A DNA stretch of 64,000 nt, taken from the NCBI RefSeq assembly GCF_011758645.1, contig NZ_JAAMOZ010000001.1, positions 2,666,001 to 2,730,000 of the forward strand. Direction: 5' to 3'. The notes beneath the pieces were generated by a model, which saw only the letters and a program-made list of their open reading frames with translations, did not search any database and was not told where the DNA came from. Below are positions 30,110 to 37,183 of the stretch, piece by piece; the first letter of the stretch is position 1, and the number at the start of each line of letters is the position of its first letter. The DNA is from Brooklawnia cerclae. GTDB lineage: Bacteria; Actinomycetota; Actinomycetes; Propionibacteriales; Propionibacteriaceae. The position numbers and the translations under genes were made by a program.

Positions 30110-31468
30110 TCAGCTCACATCCGCGAGGTACCGCGTCGCGACGTCCCACGTCGCGCTCGCGGTGAGTCCCAGGGAAGCGATGTCGATCCTCTCGTCATGT
30201 CCGTGGAACAGGCCTCGGAACTCACCGGGCTTCCACACGTCGCTGAACAGGCCGAAGCCGTAGGCGGGCACTCCCCGTCGGCGGAAGAAGCGGGCGTCGG
30301 TGCCACCGGTATGCAGGATCGGCAGTATCCCTCCGCCCTGGCCGCGCTCCCGGAACGTGCGATCGATGATGCCGGTCAGCGGGGTCTGTGCCGGTGAGAC
30401 CGTCGGCTCCCCGAAACGATCACCGACGATCTGCACGTGCTCACGAAGGTCGCCGATGGCCTCGTACAAGAGTTCGTCCACCGTCTGCGGCGCGGTACCG
30501 GGAAGCACCCGGATGTCGATCGTGACCTCGGCCTCCCCCGGAATGACGTTCTGCTTCTGCCCGGCCCGAACGACGGTGGGGGCGAAAGTGTCATGTGTCG
30601 TGGCGTGGGCCACGCCGGCCTCGTCACCGAGGTCGGGCAGGGCATCGTCGATCCGCAGCGGGTCCAGGAGCGCGTCGCGCAACGAGCCCGCCAGACCCAG
30701 CGCGTCCACATAATCGGCCCATTCCGGGCTGATCGTGACCGGACCCCGGTAGGCGCTGATCCGTCGCACGGCCTCGGCGGCGAGCACGATCGCGTTCTGG
30801 CTTCCCCAGGGCCTCGAACCGTGCGCCGGGCGCCCGATGACCCGTAGCGTCCTTCCGGCACCACCCTTTTCTCCGACGCCGAGGGTACGGCGCCGCCCCG
30901 GCCCCACCGGGACACCGCCGGATTCGGTGAGGACGCTGTCGGCCCGGACGAGATCCCACCGGTTGCTGGTGAGCCAGTCGACCCCCCAGGCGCTCCCGTT
31001 CTCCTCGTCAGCCACCCCACCGAACACGAGATCGCCCTTGAGCGGGATGCCCCGTTCGGCCAACTCCCTGGTGACCACGGCGAAGGAAGCGGTGAGACCC
31101 AGCATGTCGATCGCGCCGCGGCCCCAGACCCAACCGTCGATGATCTCGCCTCCGAACGGGTCCTGCGTCCAGCCCTCGGCTTCGACGGGAACCACGTCGA
31201 GGTGGCCGAAGAGCCCCAACGACGGGGCAGAATTGTCGCTACCCGGAATGCGGGCGATTATCGAGGCCCGGCCCGGGGACGGCTCGACGATCTCGTACGA
31301 CAGACCGATTCCGGCGAACAGGTCTTCCAGCGTCCGCACGTTCCGGATTTCTTGACCCGATTCTGGTTCTCCGGTATTGACACATGCATTCGCGATCAGC
31401 CGCTGCAGCAATTCTGTCGTTTGATCCTGGAGTTCGCGGTGATCGACGGATGGCAGGTCTACAGGCAT
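30110..31468 (-). CDS. M20-family metallopeptidase (ArgE/DapE/ACY1-like)
   Basis: A 452-residue zinc peptidase or amidohydrolase. The metal ligands and catalytic residues lie in LGLFGHLDVVP (His, Asp), WGRGAIDMLG (bridging Asp), ADEENGSAWG (Glu-Glu) and the late His in LHTGGTDARFF and LFHGHDERI. The lid domain with RVIGRPAHGS is present. The group includes carboxypeptidases, dipeptidases and acylases; the substrate is undetermined, though a peptide importer is encoded nearby. ATG 31468 has GGAG 6-8 bases upstream; a longer reading would add 25 unsupported residues. Confidence 0.86.
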   Translation of the reverse strand: MPVDLPSVDHRELQDQTTELLQRLIANACVNTGEPESGQEIRNVRTLEDLFAGIGLSYEIVEPSPGRASIIARIPGSDNSAPSLGLFGHLDVVPVEAEGWTQDPFGGEIIDGWVWGRGAIDMLGLTASFAVVTRELAERGIPLKGDLVFGGVADEENGSAWGVDWLTSNRWDLVRADSVLTESGGVPVGPGRRRTLGVGEKGGAGRTLRVIGRPAHGSRPWGSQNAIVLAAEAVRRISAYRGPVTISPEWADYVDALGLAGSLRDALLDPLRIDDALPDLGDEAGVAHATTHDTFAPTVVRAGQKQNVIPGEAEVTIDIRVLPGTAPQTVDELLYEAIGDLREHVQIVGDRFGEPTVSPAQTPLTGIIDRTFRERGQGGGILPILHTGGTDARFFRRRGVPAYGFGLFSDVWKPGEFRGLFHGHDERIDIASLGLTASATWDVATRYLADVS

Positions 31469-31649
31469 TTTTAACTCCGAAACAAGACGAGGACGCCCAG
31501 ATCGGACGCTGCCCGGGAGCCTAACAGCGGGCACGGAGTGCACTCACCATTTTTCCCACGTATCGCTTATCCGGGCGAAATACGGGGCGAGAAACAGAAG
31601 AATTGCGACGCCGAGCGGGTCACCGCGTCGTCGAAACCGTGGTCGCTCG

Positions 31650-32108
31650 CTACGGCTTCCCCGGCGCTGCCCGGTACATCCCCCGATGCGGCATGCCGGC
31701 CTCGACGTACTCCTCGCCATAGGGCTCATAGCCGAACCGGGTATAGAGCCCCACGACGTGGGACTGCGCATGGAGCACGGAAGCCTCGTCACCGACGACC
31801 TCCAGCGCCGCCTCCATGAGTTCGCGGGCAAGGCCGGCACCGCGGCGATCGGCGCGCACGACCACGCGGCCGATCACCAGGTGCGCGTCGCGGTACTCGG
31901 GTCGGGGGTTCTCCAGGACGCGCAGGTAGGCGGCACACCCCCACTCGTCGGTGATCCAGAGATGCCGCGTGCCGGGTTCCAGGTCGCGTCCGTCGAGTTC
32001 CACGTCGTCGACCCTCTGCTCCAGCATGAAGACGTCGCTGCGCAATTTGAGGAAGGCGTAGAGCTCACGCGGCGTGAGTTCGACGAATGCCTTGGTGACG
32101 ACGCTCAT
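31650..32108 (-). CDS. ElaA-type GNAT acetyltransferase
   Basis: A 152-residue GNAT protein of the ElaA group. It shows ELTPRELYAFLKLRSDVFMLEQR, the ElaA-specific N-terminal helix pair, then LVIGRVVVRADRRGAGLARELMEAAL (acetyl-CoA motif A) and YTRFGYEPYGEEYVEAGMPHRGM at the end. The substrate of ElaA proteins is unknown. ATG 32108 is preferred to a TTG three codons upstream. It lies 16 bp downstream of the tetR gene and may share its transcript. Confidence 0.85.
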   Translation of the reverse strand: MSVVTKAFVELTPRELYAFLKLRSDVFMLEQRVDDVELDGRDLEPGTRHLWITDEWGCAAYLRVLENPRPEYRDAHLVIGRVVVRADRRGAGLARELMEAALEVVGDEASVLHAQSHVVGLYTRFGYEPYGEEYVEAGMPHRGMYRAAPGKP

Positions 32109-32124
32109 GGCTGACAACTGTGCC

Positions 32125-32703
32125 CTATTCTCGCCCCTGCTCGCCGCCCCACGCGCACAGCACCGTGTCGAGGGCGTCGATGATCCGCTCGAACGTCTCG
32201 TCGCGGCTGCGTGGCTGCTTGAAGCCTCCGTGCTGCTCGAGGTCGACGAAACCGTGGATGGCGCTCCGGACGAGCCGCACCCCGTCGGTGAACGCGTCCC
32301 CGGTCAGGTCGTAGGCGCGCAGCGCGGCACCGAAGACCTCAAGCAGCGTTCCTGCCCTGGCGAGGCCGGCCTCGTCGTCCGGATCGGGAGCGACCTGCAG
32401 CGCGGCGTAGCGTCCCGGGTGCTCGTGCGCCCAGGCGCGAAGCCGGTCAGCGAGCGCCGCGAGCGCGGCGCGGCCGGCCAGCCCGGCGCTCGCCCGCGCC
32501 AGCTCGCGAGCGACCTCCGTAGCCGCGAGGTCGGCGATCGCACCGCGCAGGTCGACGACGTCGACGACGTGGCGATAGACACCGGGCGGCGCGATCCCGA
32601 CCGCCTGGCCGACTCGCGTGATCGTCACCTCGCCGAGGCCGATCTCGTCGCTCAGGTCGGCGGCACGCTCGACGACAGCTGTGCGGGTCAAGCGCTCAGC
32701 CAT
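32125..32703 (-). CDS. TetR-family transcriptional regulator
   Basis: A 192-residue regulator with an N-terminal HTH (TRTAVVERAADLSDEIGLGEVTITRVGQAVGIAPPGVYRHV, about 6-45). The ligand domain resembles the TetR_C_33/WHG type (EHPGRYAALQVAPDPDD; RLVRSAIHGFVDLEQHGGF). GAGGAGA precedes the ATG. It is downstream of the alpha/beta hydrolase gene on the same strand and may autoregulate through the palindrome at 33589-33603. Confidence 0.85.
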   Translation of the reverse strand: MAERLTRTAVVERAADLSDEIGLGEVTITRVGQAVGIAPPGVYRHVVDVVDLRGAIADLAATEVARELARASAGLAGRAALAALADRLRAWAHEHPGRYAALQVAPDPDDEAGLARAGTLLEVFGAALRAYDLTGDAFTDGVRLVRSAIHGFVDLEQHGGFKQPRSRDETFERIIDALDTVLCAWGGEQGRE

Positions 32704-32769
32704 GAATCTCCTCTTCCATCCCGACGCGGCCGGGCCGTCGACGCCATCGTGCCACGAAGGCACCGGCCC

Positions 32770-33588
32770 TCAACGCCCCCGCTCCGCCGCGGGCACGTTC
32801 TGCGCGAGGAACGGGATCACGGCATCGAGCACGAGGCCCGGGCGTTCCGCCTGCGGGTAGTGACCGGCGTCGGGAATCATGCGCACGCTCCCGTCGAGGC
32901 GGTTCGCGACCCACCGCGCTTCCGCGGCCGCGTCCTTCCAATCGGGGTCGCGCTCACCCATGACGACGAGGACGTCCGCGCGCACCTGCGGCGTCGCGGC
33001 CTCCGCACCCGCGTGGGACGCGGTCGCGGTGCGCTGGAACGCCCTCCATCGTCCCGGCCGCGCGAGCGAGGCCTCGACCGCGGCCTTGTGCTGAGCGAGA
33101 TCGACAGGATCGGTGACGAACAACTTCGCGAAGTACGATCGCCAGACCGATCTACCCCACGGCCTCGCGAGTGCGAGACGGAACGCGACACGACTGAACG
33201 TGCCACCCGCGTCGCGTACGAACGGGCCGATGAGCACCAACCCCGCAACGGCCGAGGGCGACTGGGCGGCCGCGACCACGGCGGCGTCCGCACCCATCGA
33301 GTTGCCGACGATGACGGCCGTGTCCGCACCGAGATGCTGAACGACAGCGAGCGCGTCACCCGCGGTCGATGCCCCGTCGTAGGCGTCGAAGTCGGCGGAG
33401 CTGTCGCCGTGGCCACGAAGGTCCATGGCCGCGACACGGTATCCGGACGCGACGAGCCCGGGGACGATGTGACGGAACGACGAGCGGAGATCCCCGATGC
33501 CGGGGATGCACAGGACGAGCGGGCCTTCGCCGCTGACCTCCACAGCGATGCGGCCGGTGCCGCGACTGACGTACTCGATCTCACTCAT
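32770..33588 (-). CDS. Alpha/beta-fold hydrolase
   Basis: A 272-residue alpha/beta hydrolase. The oxyanion region is LVLCIPGIGDLRSSF, the nucleophile elbow GNSMGAD holds the Ser, and the late acid and His lie in VVMGERDPDWKD and IPDAGHYPQAERPG. The fold resembles haloalkane dehalogenase and ester hydrolase relatives, but the nucleophile is Ser, so it is probably an esterase or lipase-like enzyme. The start is ATG 33588 or ATG 33600; neither has a clear ribosome site, and the palindrome overlaps this point, suggesting a leaderless or tightly controlled transcript. Confidence 0.82.
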   Translation of the reverse strand: MSEIEYVSRGTGRIAVEVSGEGPLVLCIPGIGDLRSSFRHIVPGLVASGYRVAAMDLRGHGDSSADFDAYDGASTAGDALAVVQHLGADTAVIVGNSMGADAAVVAAAQSPSAVAGLVLIGPFVRDAGGTFSRVAFRLALARPWGRSVWRSYFAKLFVTDPVDLAQHKAAVEASLARPGRWRAFQRTATASHAGAEAATPQVRADVLVVMGERDPDWKDAAAEARWVANRLDGSVRMIPDAGHYPQAERPGLVLDAVIPFLAQNVPAAERGR

Positions 33589-33603
33589 GTTATGGATCAT
33601 AAC
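33589..33603. promoter_or_regulatory. Perfect palindrome at the hydrolase start (TetR operator candidate)
   Basis: GTTATG (33589-33594), GAT, CATAAC (33598-33603) is a perfect 6-3-6 dyad that overlaps the possible hydrolase start codons. AT-rich sequence follows upstream (33601-33630). The tetR gene in the same operon is the obvious candidate regulator. Confidence 0.6.
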
Positions 33604-33667
33604 TTACAGTTATTTTCAGTTTCAAGTGTGTTGGTGGATCAAGCGCTGAACACCTCGAACGCGCCTC

Positions 33668-33698
33668 TTGACCTTGACACGGTGAGAAGGTTTGGACT
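33668..33698 (+). promoter_or_regulatory. MerR-type promoter with dyad between -35 and -10
   Basis: TTGACC (33668-33673) and TGGACT (33693-33698) are separated by 19 bp, the over-long spacing typical of MerR-activated promoters. The spacer carries the inverted repeat ACCTT (33671-33675), 11 bases, AAGGT (33687-33691). It lies 20 bp before the HEAT-repeat gene, whose operon encodes a MerR-HEAT regulator, so autogenous activation is likely. Confidence 0.65.
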
Positions 33699-33717
33699 GT
33701 GACCAAGGAGGGCAACC

Positions 33718-34410
33718 ATGGACACATCATCACAACACCTCGACGACACGGGGCGGGACAACGGCGGCCTGATCGCCGCCCTGTCTGCTCCACAGCCTTC
33801 GGTACGCCTGCACGCGGCGATGGCGGCCGGCACGCGTCCCTGTCCCGGCATCGTCCCGCTGCTCGTCGAACGGTGCGGCGTCGAACCGGACTTCTTCGTC
33901 CGCGACATGCTCACCTGGGCTCTCACCAGGCAAGCAGCCGACCAGGTCGTCCCACACCTGCTGAGTGAGCTCCGATCACCGAACCCGCGGGCCAGGAGCC
34001 AATCGCTGCACACCCTGTCCAAGATCGGGGATCGTGGCTCCTGGGCGGGGATTTCCACGTCCGTGGTGCACGACGCGGACGAGGACGTCGCCCGCAGCGC
34101 CTGGCGTGCCGCCGTCGCCCTCGTCCCCGACGACGGCAGGGCCGGCCTCGCCGCACAACTCGCCGAGGAACTCGGCCGGGGCGGCCCGGAGGTCCGCCTG
34201 AGCCTGAGCCGAGCCCTGATCGCCCTCGGGGACTCGTCCGCCCCCGCGATGCGCAGGGCACTGACGAGCGACGATCCCGAGATCCAGGCTCATGCGAGGG
34301 CGACCGAGTTGCTGCGCGCCGACCCCGACCGCGAGTTCTCCTGGGCCCTCCAAGAGGCCAGGCGCGTCACCATCGTGGGCACTGAGGGCGAGTCCGATGC
34401 TGATCGGTGA
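33718..34410 (+). CDS. HEAT-repeat protein
   Basis: A 230-residue soluble protein built of alpha-helical HEAT/PBS-lyase-like repeats. Successive pairs include PSVRLHAAMAAG, DFFVRDMLTWALTRQA, PNPRARSQSLHTLSKIGD, EDVARSAWRAAVALVPD and PEVRLSLSRALIALGDSS. It has no catalytic motif, signal peptide or membrane helix, so it is probably a protein-binding scaffold. The ribosome site AAGGAGGG is strong. The gene overlaps the next one (a MerR protein carrying the same kind of repeats) by 14 bases, so the two may work as partners or an adaptor pair. Confidence 0.75.
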   Translation: MDTSSQHLDDTGRDNGGLIAALSAPQPSVRLHAAMAAGTRPCPGIVPLLVERCGVEPDFFVRDMLTWALTRQAADQVVPHLLSELRSPNPRARSQSLHTLSKIGDRGSWAGISTSVVHDADEDVARSAWRAAVALVPDDGRAGLAAQLAEELGRGGPEVRLSLSRALIALGDSSAPAMRRALTSDDPEIQAHARATELLRADPDREFSWALQEARRVTIVGTEGESDADR

Positions 34411-35404
34411 GGTCTCCCGCCGTTCGGGCGTCAGCTCCCGGATGCTGCGGCACTACGACTCGATGGGTCTGGTCAGCCCGTCGGATCGGACGGCAGCCGG
34501 CTATCGCGAGTACTCCGCAGACGACCTGCGACGTCTTCTCGAGGTCGAGAGCCTCCGGTCGCTGGGCCTGTCCCTGCGAGAGATCCACCTCGCGCTCGAC
34601 GACCCCGGTTTCACCCCGTCGGTCCTGATCACCGACCTGATCGAGCAATCCCGGCAGCGGATGGCCCGCGAGCGGGAGCTGCTCGCGCGTCTTCACCAGA
34701 TCAAGGCCGCCGAACCCGCCGACTGGGACGGCGTCCTGCACATCGTCCGGCTGCTTCGCGGCCTGGCGTCCGAGGAGGCCACCGATCGCCAGGAAGCCGT
34801 CCTCTCCGCGCGGGGACGATTGTCGCCCGGCGCGCTGGCGCGAGCGGTTCTCTCCGAGGCGGAGCCGAACGTCGCCGGGACTCTCCGCTGGGCACTGGCC
34901 GAGGCCGGCGCCCAGGCGTTGCCCCCGCTCGCCGCCGGGTTGGAGTCGCCCGATCCGCAGCGACGGCTACGTGCCGTCCTGGCCATCGCCGAGATATCGG
35001 ACGACGATGCGACCACGCTGCTCCTGCCCGCCCTCGACGATCAGGAGGCCGAGGTGAGCCGGCATGCGGGTCTGGCACTCGGCCGCCGGGGCCGGATCGA
35101 GGCGGTACCCGCCCTGGTCGGCATGGTCGTCGAGGGGGTCCGCGACGTGGAAGCGGCCGAAGTGCTGGGCGGCTTGGCCGATCGCTTACGCATGGACGAC
35201 CGGATCGTCGCGATGCTGACCCGCGGGCTCGACGACGCCGGGACGACCGTACGGCTGCGGATCGTCCAGGCACTCGCGGAGATACCCGGTCACGCAGCCG
35301 AACGGGCCCTGACGCGACTCGCCGGCGACCCGGACCGGCGGGTGTCACTCACCGCGCAGTCGATCCAGTCGGCTCGCGGTAAGCGCCTCCCACCGGATGG
35401 CTGA
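34397..35404 (+). CDS. MerR-family regulator fused to HEAT repeats
   Basis: A 335-residue fusion. Residues 1-70 are a MerR winged helix (MLIGEVSRRSGVSSRMLRHY, then DRTAAGYREYSADDLRRLLEVESLRSLGLSLREI). The coiled-coil dimerisation segment extends to about 115. Residues ~125-325 form HEAT-like helical repeats (PNVAGTLRWALAEAGAQALP; PDPQRRLRAVLAIAEISDDD; AEVSRHAGLALGRRGRIEAV). These replace the usual small ligand domain, so the signal is likely a protein. The operon starts at a MerR-type promoter and is followed by two clpP-like genes 76 bp downstream, possible targets. Confidence 0.8.
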   Translation: MLIGEVSRRSGVSSRMLRHYDSMGLVSPSDRTAAGYREYSADDLRRLLEVESLRSLGLSLREIHLALDDPGFTPSVLITDLIEQSRQRMARERELLARLHQIKAAEPADWDGVLHIVRLLRGLASEEATDRQEAVLSARGRLSPGALARAVLSEAEPNVAGTLRWALAEAGAQALPPLAAGLESPDPQRRLRAVLAIAEISDDDATTLLLPALDDQEAEVSRHAGLALGRRGRIEAVPALVGMVVEGVRDVEAAEVLGGLADRLRMDDRIVAMLTRGLDDAGTTVRLRIVQALAEIPGHAAERALTRLAGDPDRRVSLTAQSIQSARGKRLPPDG

Positions 35405-35480
35405 CAGGCCTCTGCCGACAGCTGCCCTGCCCACAGCAGATGATGCCCGTCGAGGGCCACGTCCCGTGCACTGTTGAGGC

Positions 35481-36110
35481 ATGGCCGATTCACCGAACCA
35501 ACCACTGTTCAACGACAAGGTACGACGGGAGTTCTACGAACGCCGGGTGCTCGTCCTCGACGGGCCGCTCGACGACGACAACGGGACGCTGCTCGCGACG
35601 CAGTTGATCGCACTGTCGAGTGACGATCCCGCATCCGAGATCGCGCTGTGGATACATTCGCCCGGCGGGTCGGTTCCCGCGATGCTCGCGATCCGCGACC
35701 TCATGCACACGATCCCCAACGACGTGTCGACACTCGTGCTGGGCATCGCCTGCAGCGCGGCCCAGTTCCTCCTCTCCGCGGGCACCCACGGGAAGCGCAA
35801 GGCTTTGCCCCATTCCCGGGTGCTCATGCACCAAGGCTCCGCGGGAATCGGCGGCACAGCTGTCGACATCGAGCTGCAGGCGGACGACCTGCGTCACACC
35901 CGCGACACCGTCCTGCGGCTGATCGCCGAGGACACCGGGCAGCCCGTCGAGCGGGTCTTCGAGGACTCCCTCCACGACCACTGGTACACCGCCGAAGAGG
36001 CCCGCGACTACGGCTTCGTCGATGCGGTCGTCGACTCGTTCGACCAGATCCGCCCGTCGCGACGCCTGGTCGCCGGGTTCGGCAACACACGAGAGGCGGT
36101 CGGCCGATGA
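35481..36110 (+). CDS. clpP: ClpP-like protease subunit with intact catalytic triad
   Basis: A 209-residue serine protease subunit of the ClpP family. The triad is Ser92 (GIACSAAQFLL), His117 (SRVLMHQGS) and Asp166 (LHDHWYT), with the oxyanion loop HSPGGSVPAM. It should form 7-membered rings that degrade substrates delivered by Clp/Hsp100 ATPases. It overlaps the next clpP-like gene by 4 bases (ATGA), as in heteromeric clpP pairs of actinobacteria. It differs from the housekeeping ClpP by Cys before the catalytic Ser, so it is likely an accessory pair (compare Streptomyces ClpP3/P4). Confidence 0.88.
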   Translation: MADSPNQPLFNDKVRREFYERRVLVLDGPLDDDNGTLLATQLIALSSDDPASEIALWIHSPGGSVPAMLAIRDLMHTIPNDVSTLVLGIACSAAQFLLSAGTHGKRKALPHSRVLMHQGSAGIGGTAVDIELQADDLRHTRDTVLRLIAEDTGQPVERVFEDSLHDHWYTAEEARDYGFVDAVVDSFDQIRPSRRLVAGFGNTREAVGR

Positions 36111-36700
36111 GCACCTACACCATTCCGAACGTGATCGCCCAGCATCGCGGCGGCGAACGGATCATGGACGTCTATTCGCACCTGCTGACCGAACGTATCG
36201 TCTATCTCGGCACGGCCGTCGACGCCGGAGTGGCCAATGCCCTGATCGCGCAACTCCTCTACCTGGAGTCCAACGACCCCGATCGTGACATCCAGCTGTA
36301 CATAAACTGCGATGGCGGTGATCCCAGCGCGATGCTCGCGATCTACGACACCATGAGGTTCGTCCAGCCCCAGGTGGCCACCACGTGCGTCGGGCAGGCG
36401 GTCGCTGTCGGCGCGGTTCTGCTGGCCGCCGGAGCGGAGGGCAAACGCGCGGCGTTGCCGCACGCACGCATCGTCCTGCATCAGCCCGCAGCCCAGGGAC
36501 AAGGCCCCATTCCGGATCTGATCCTCCAGGCGGACGAGGTGGTGCGCATCCGGTCGGACATCGAGGCCGCGCTCTCGGAGCACACCGGACGCAGCATCGA
36601 GACGCTGCGGGCCGACACCGACCACGATCGGGTGTTCACCGCCGCATCCGCCCGCGACTACGGTCTCATCGACCAGGTGATCGAACAGCGATCGCTCTAG
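36107..36700 (+). CDS. ClpP-like subunit with catalytic Ser replaced by Ala
   Basis: A 197-residue ClpP-family subunit. Where active ClpPs read GQAASMGA, this one reads GQAVAVGA, so the nucleophile position (residue 100) is Ala, encoded by GCT. His125 (IVLHQP) and Asp174 (DTDHDRVF) of the triad are kept. It is therefore predicted to be inactive alone and to form a mixed complex with the preceding subunit, contributing ATPase docking or ring structure. Its stop overlaps the stop of the convergent regulator in a shared CTAG. Confidence 0.87.
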   Translation: MSTYTIPNVIAQHRGGERIMDVYSHLLTERIVYLGTAVDAGVANALIAQLLYLESNDPDRDIQLYINCDGGDPSAMLAIYDTMRFVQPQVATTCVGQAVAVGAVLLAAGAEGKRAALPHARIVLHQPAAQGQGPIPDLILQADEVVRIRSDIEAALSEHTGRSIETLRADTDHDRVFTAASARDYGLIDQVIEQRSL

Positions 36701-37092
36701 GCCGCCAGGGCGAGGCCGACGAAGCAGGCGGGCCCAGTGACGGACCGAGCCCCACTGATCGTGAGTGTGTCGGCGACCGCGAGCGTCAGGTCGAGCAAGG
36801 TGAGGCCCAAAGCGCCGGTCACAGCCGCGATGACCTCGCTGGACGGCTCCTTCAGGCCCCGCTCGATCTCCGACAGGTACTGCGGGGAGACCCCGGCTCG
36901 GTCGGCGACGTCGTCGAGGGTCTCGCCCCGCTCGCGGCGGGTGCCGCGCAGCTGATCACCCACGAGTCTGCGCCACAGGGGCTCGGGCGGGGTGGCGTCG
37001 GCCGGTTTGCTGATGGGCACCGTGGTACCGGGGCTCGCGGGCCCGACCACCGCCAAGGATCTCTCTGCCACGCCCCGATCGTAGGACGCCAT
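36697..37092 (-). CDS. XRE-family regulator of the ClgR/PopR type
   Basis: A 131-residue protein with one HTH (LRGTRRERGETLDDVADRAGVSPQYLSEIERGLKEPSSEVIAAV, about 50-95). The SEIERGLKEPSSE stretch is characteristic of ClgR/PopR proteins, activators of clp genes in actinobacteria whose own C-terminus is a Clp degradation signal. Here the C-terminus ends in ALAA, the kind of tail recognised by ClpP machines, so feedback degradation by the neighbouring protease is plausible (inference). ATG 37092 or GTG 37095 could start translation; no clear ribosome site. Confidence 0.82.
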   Translation of the reverse strand: MASYDRGVAERSLAVVGPASPGTTVPISKPADATPPEPLWRRLVGDQLRGTRRERGETLDDVADRAGVSPQYLSEIERGLKEPSSEVIAAVTGALGLTLLDLTLAVADTLTISGARSVTGPACFVGLALAA

Positions 37093-37183
37093 CACGGCAC
37101 CGCGCCCGGAGTTCTGCCATCAGCAGACGACCGGCCCCGAACAACGATTCCGCCGCGCTGACGAAACCGCCGCGCGGTCGCCA

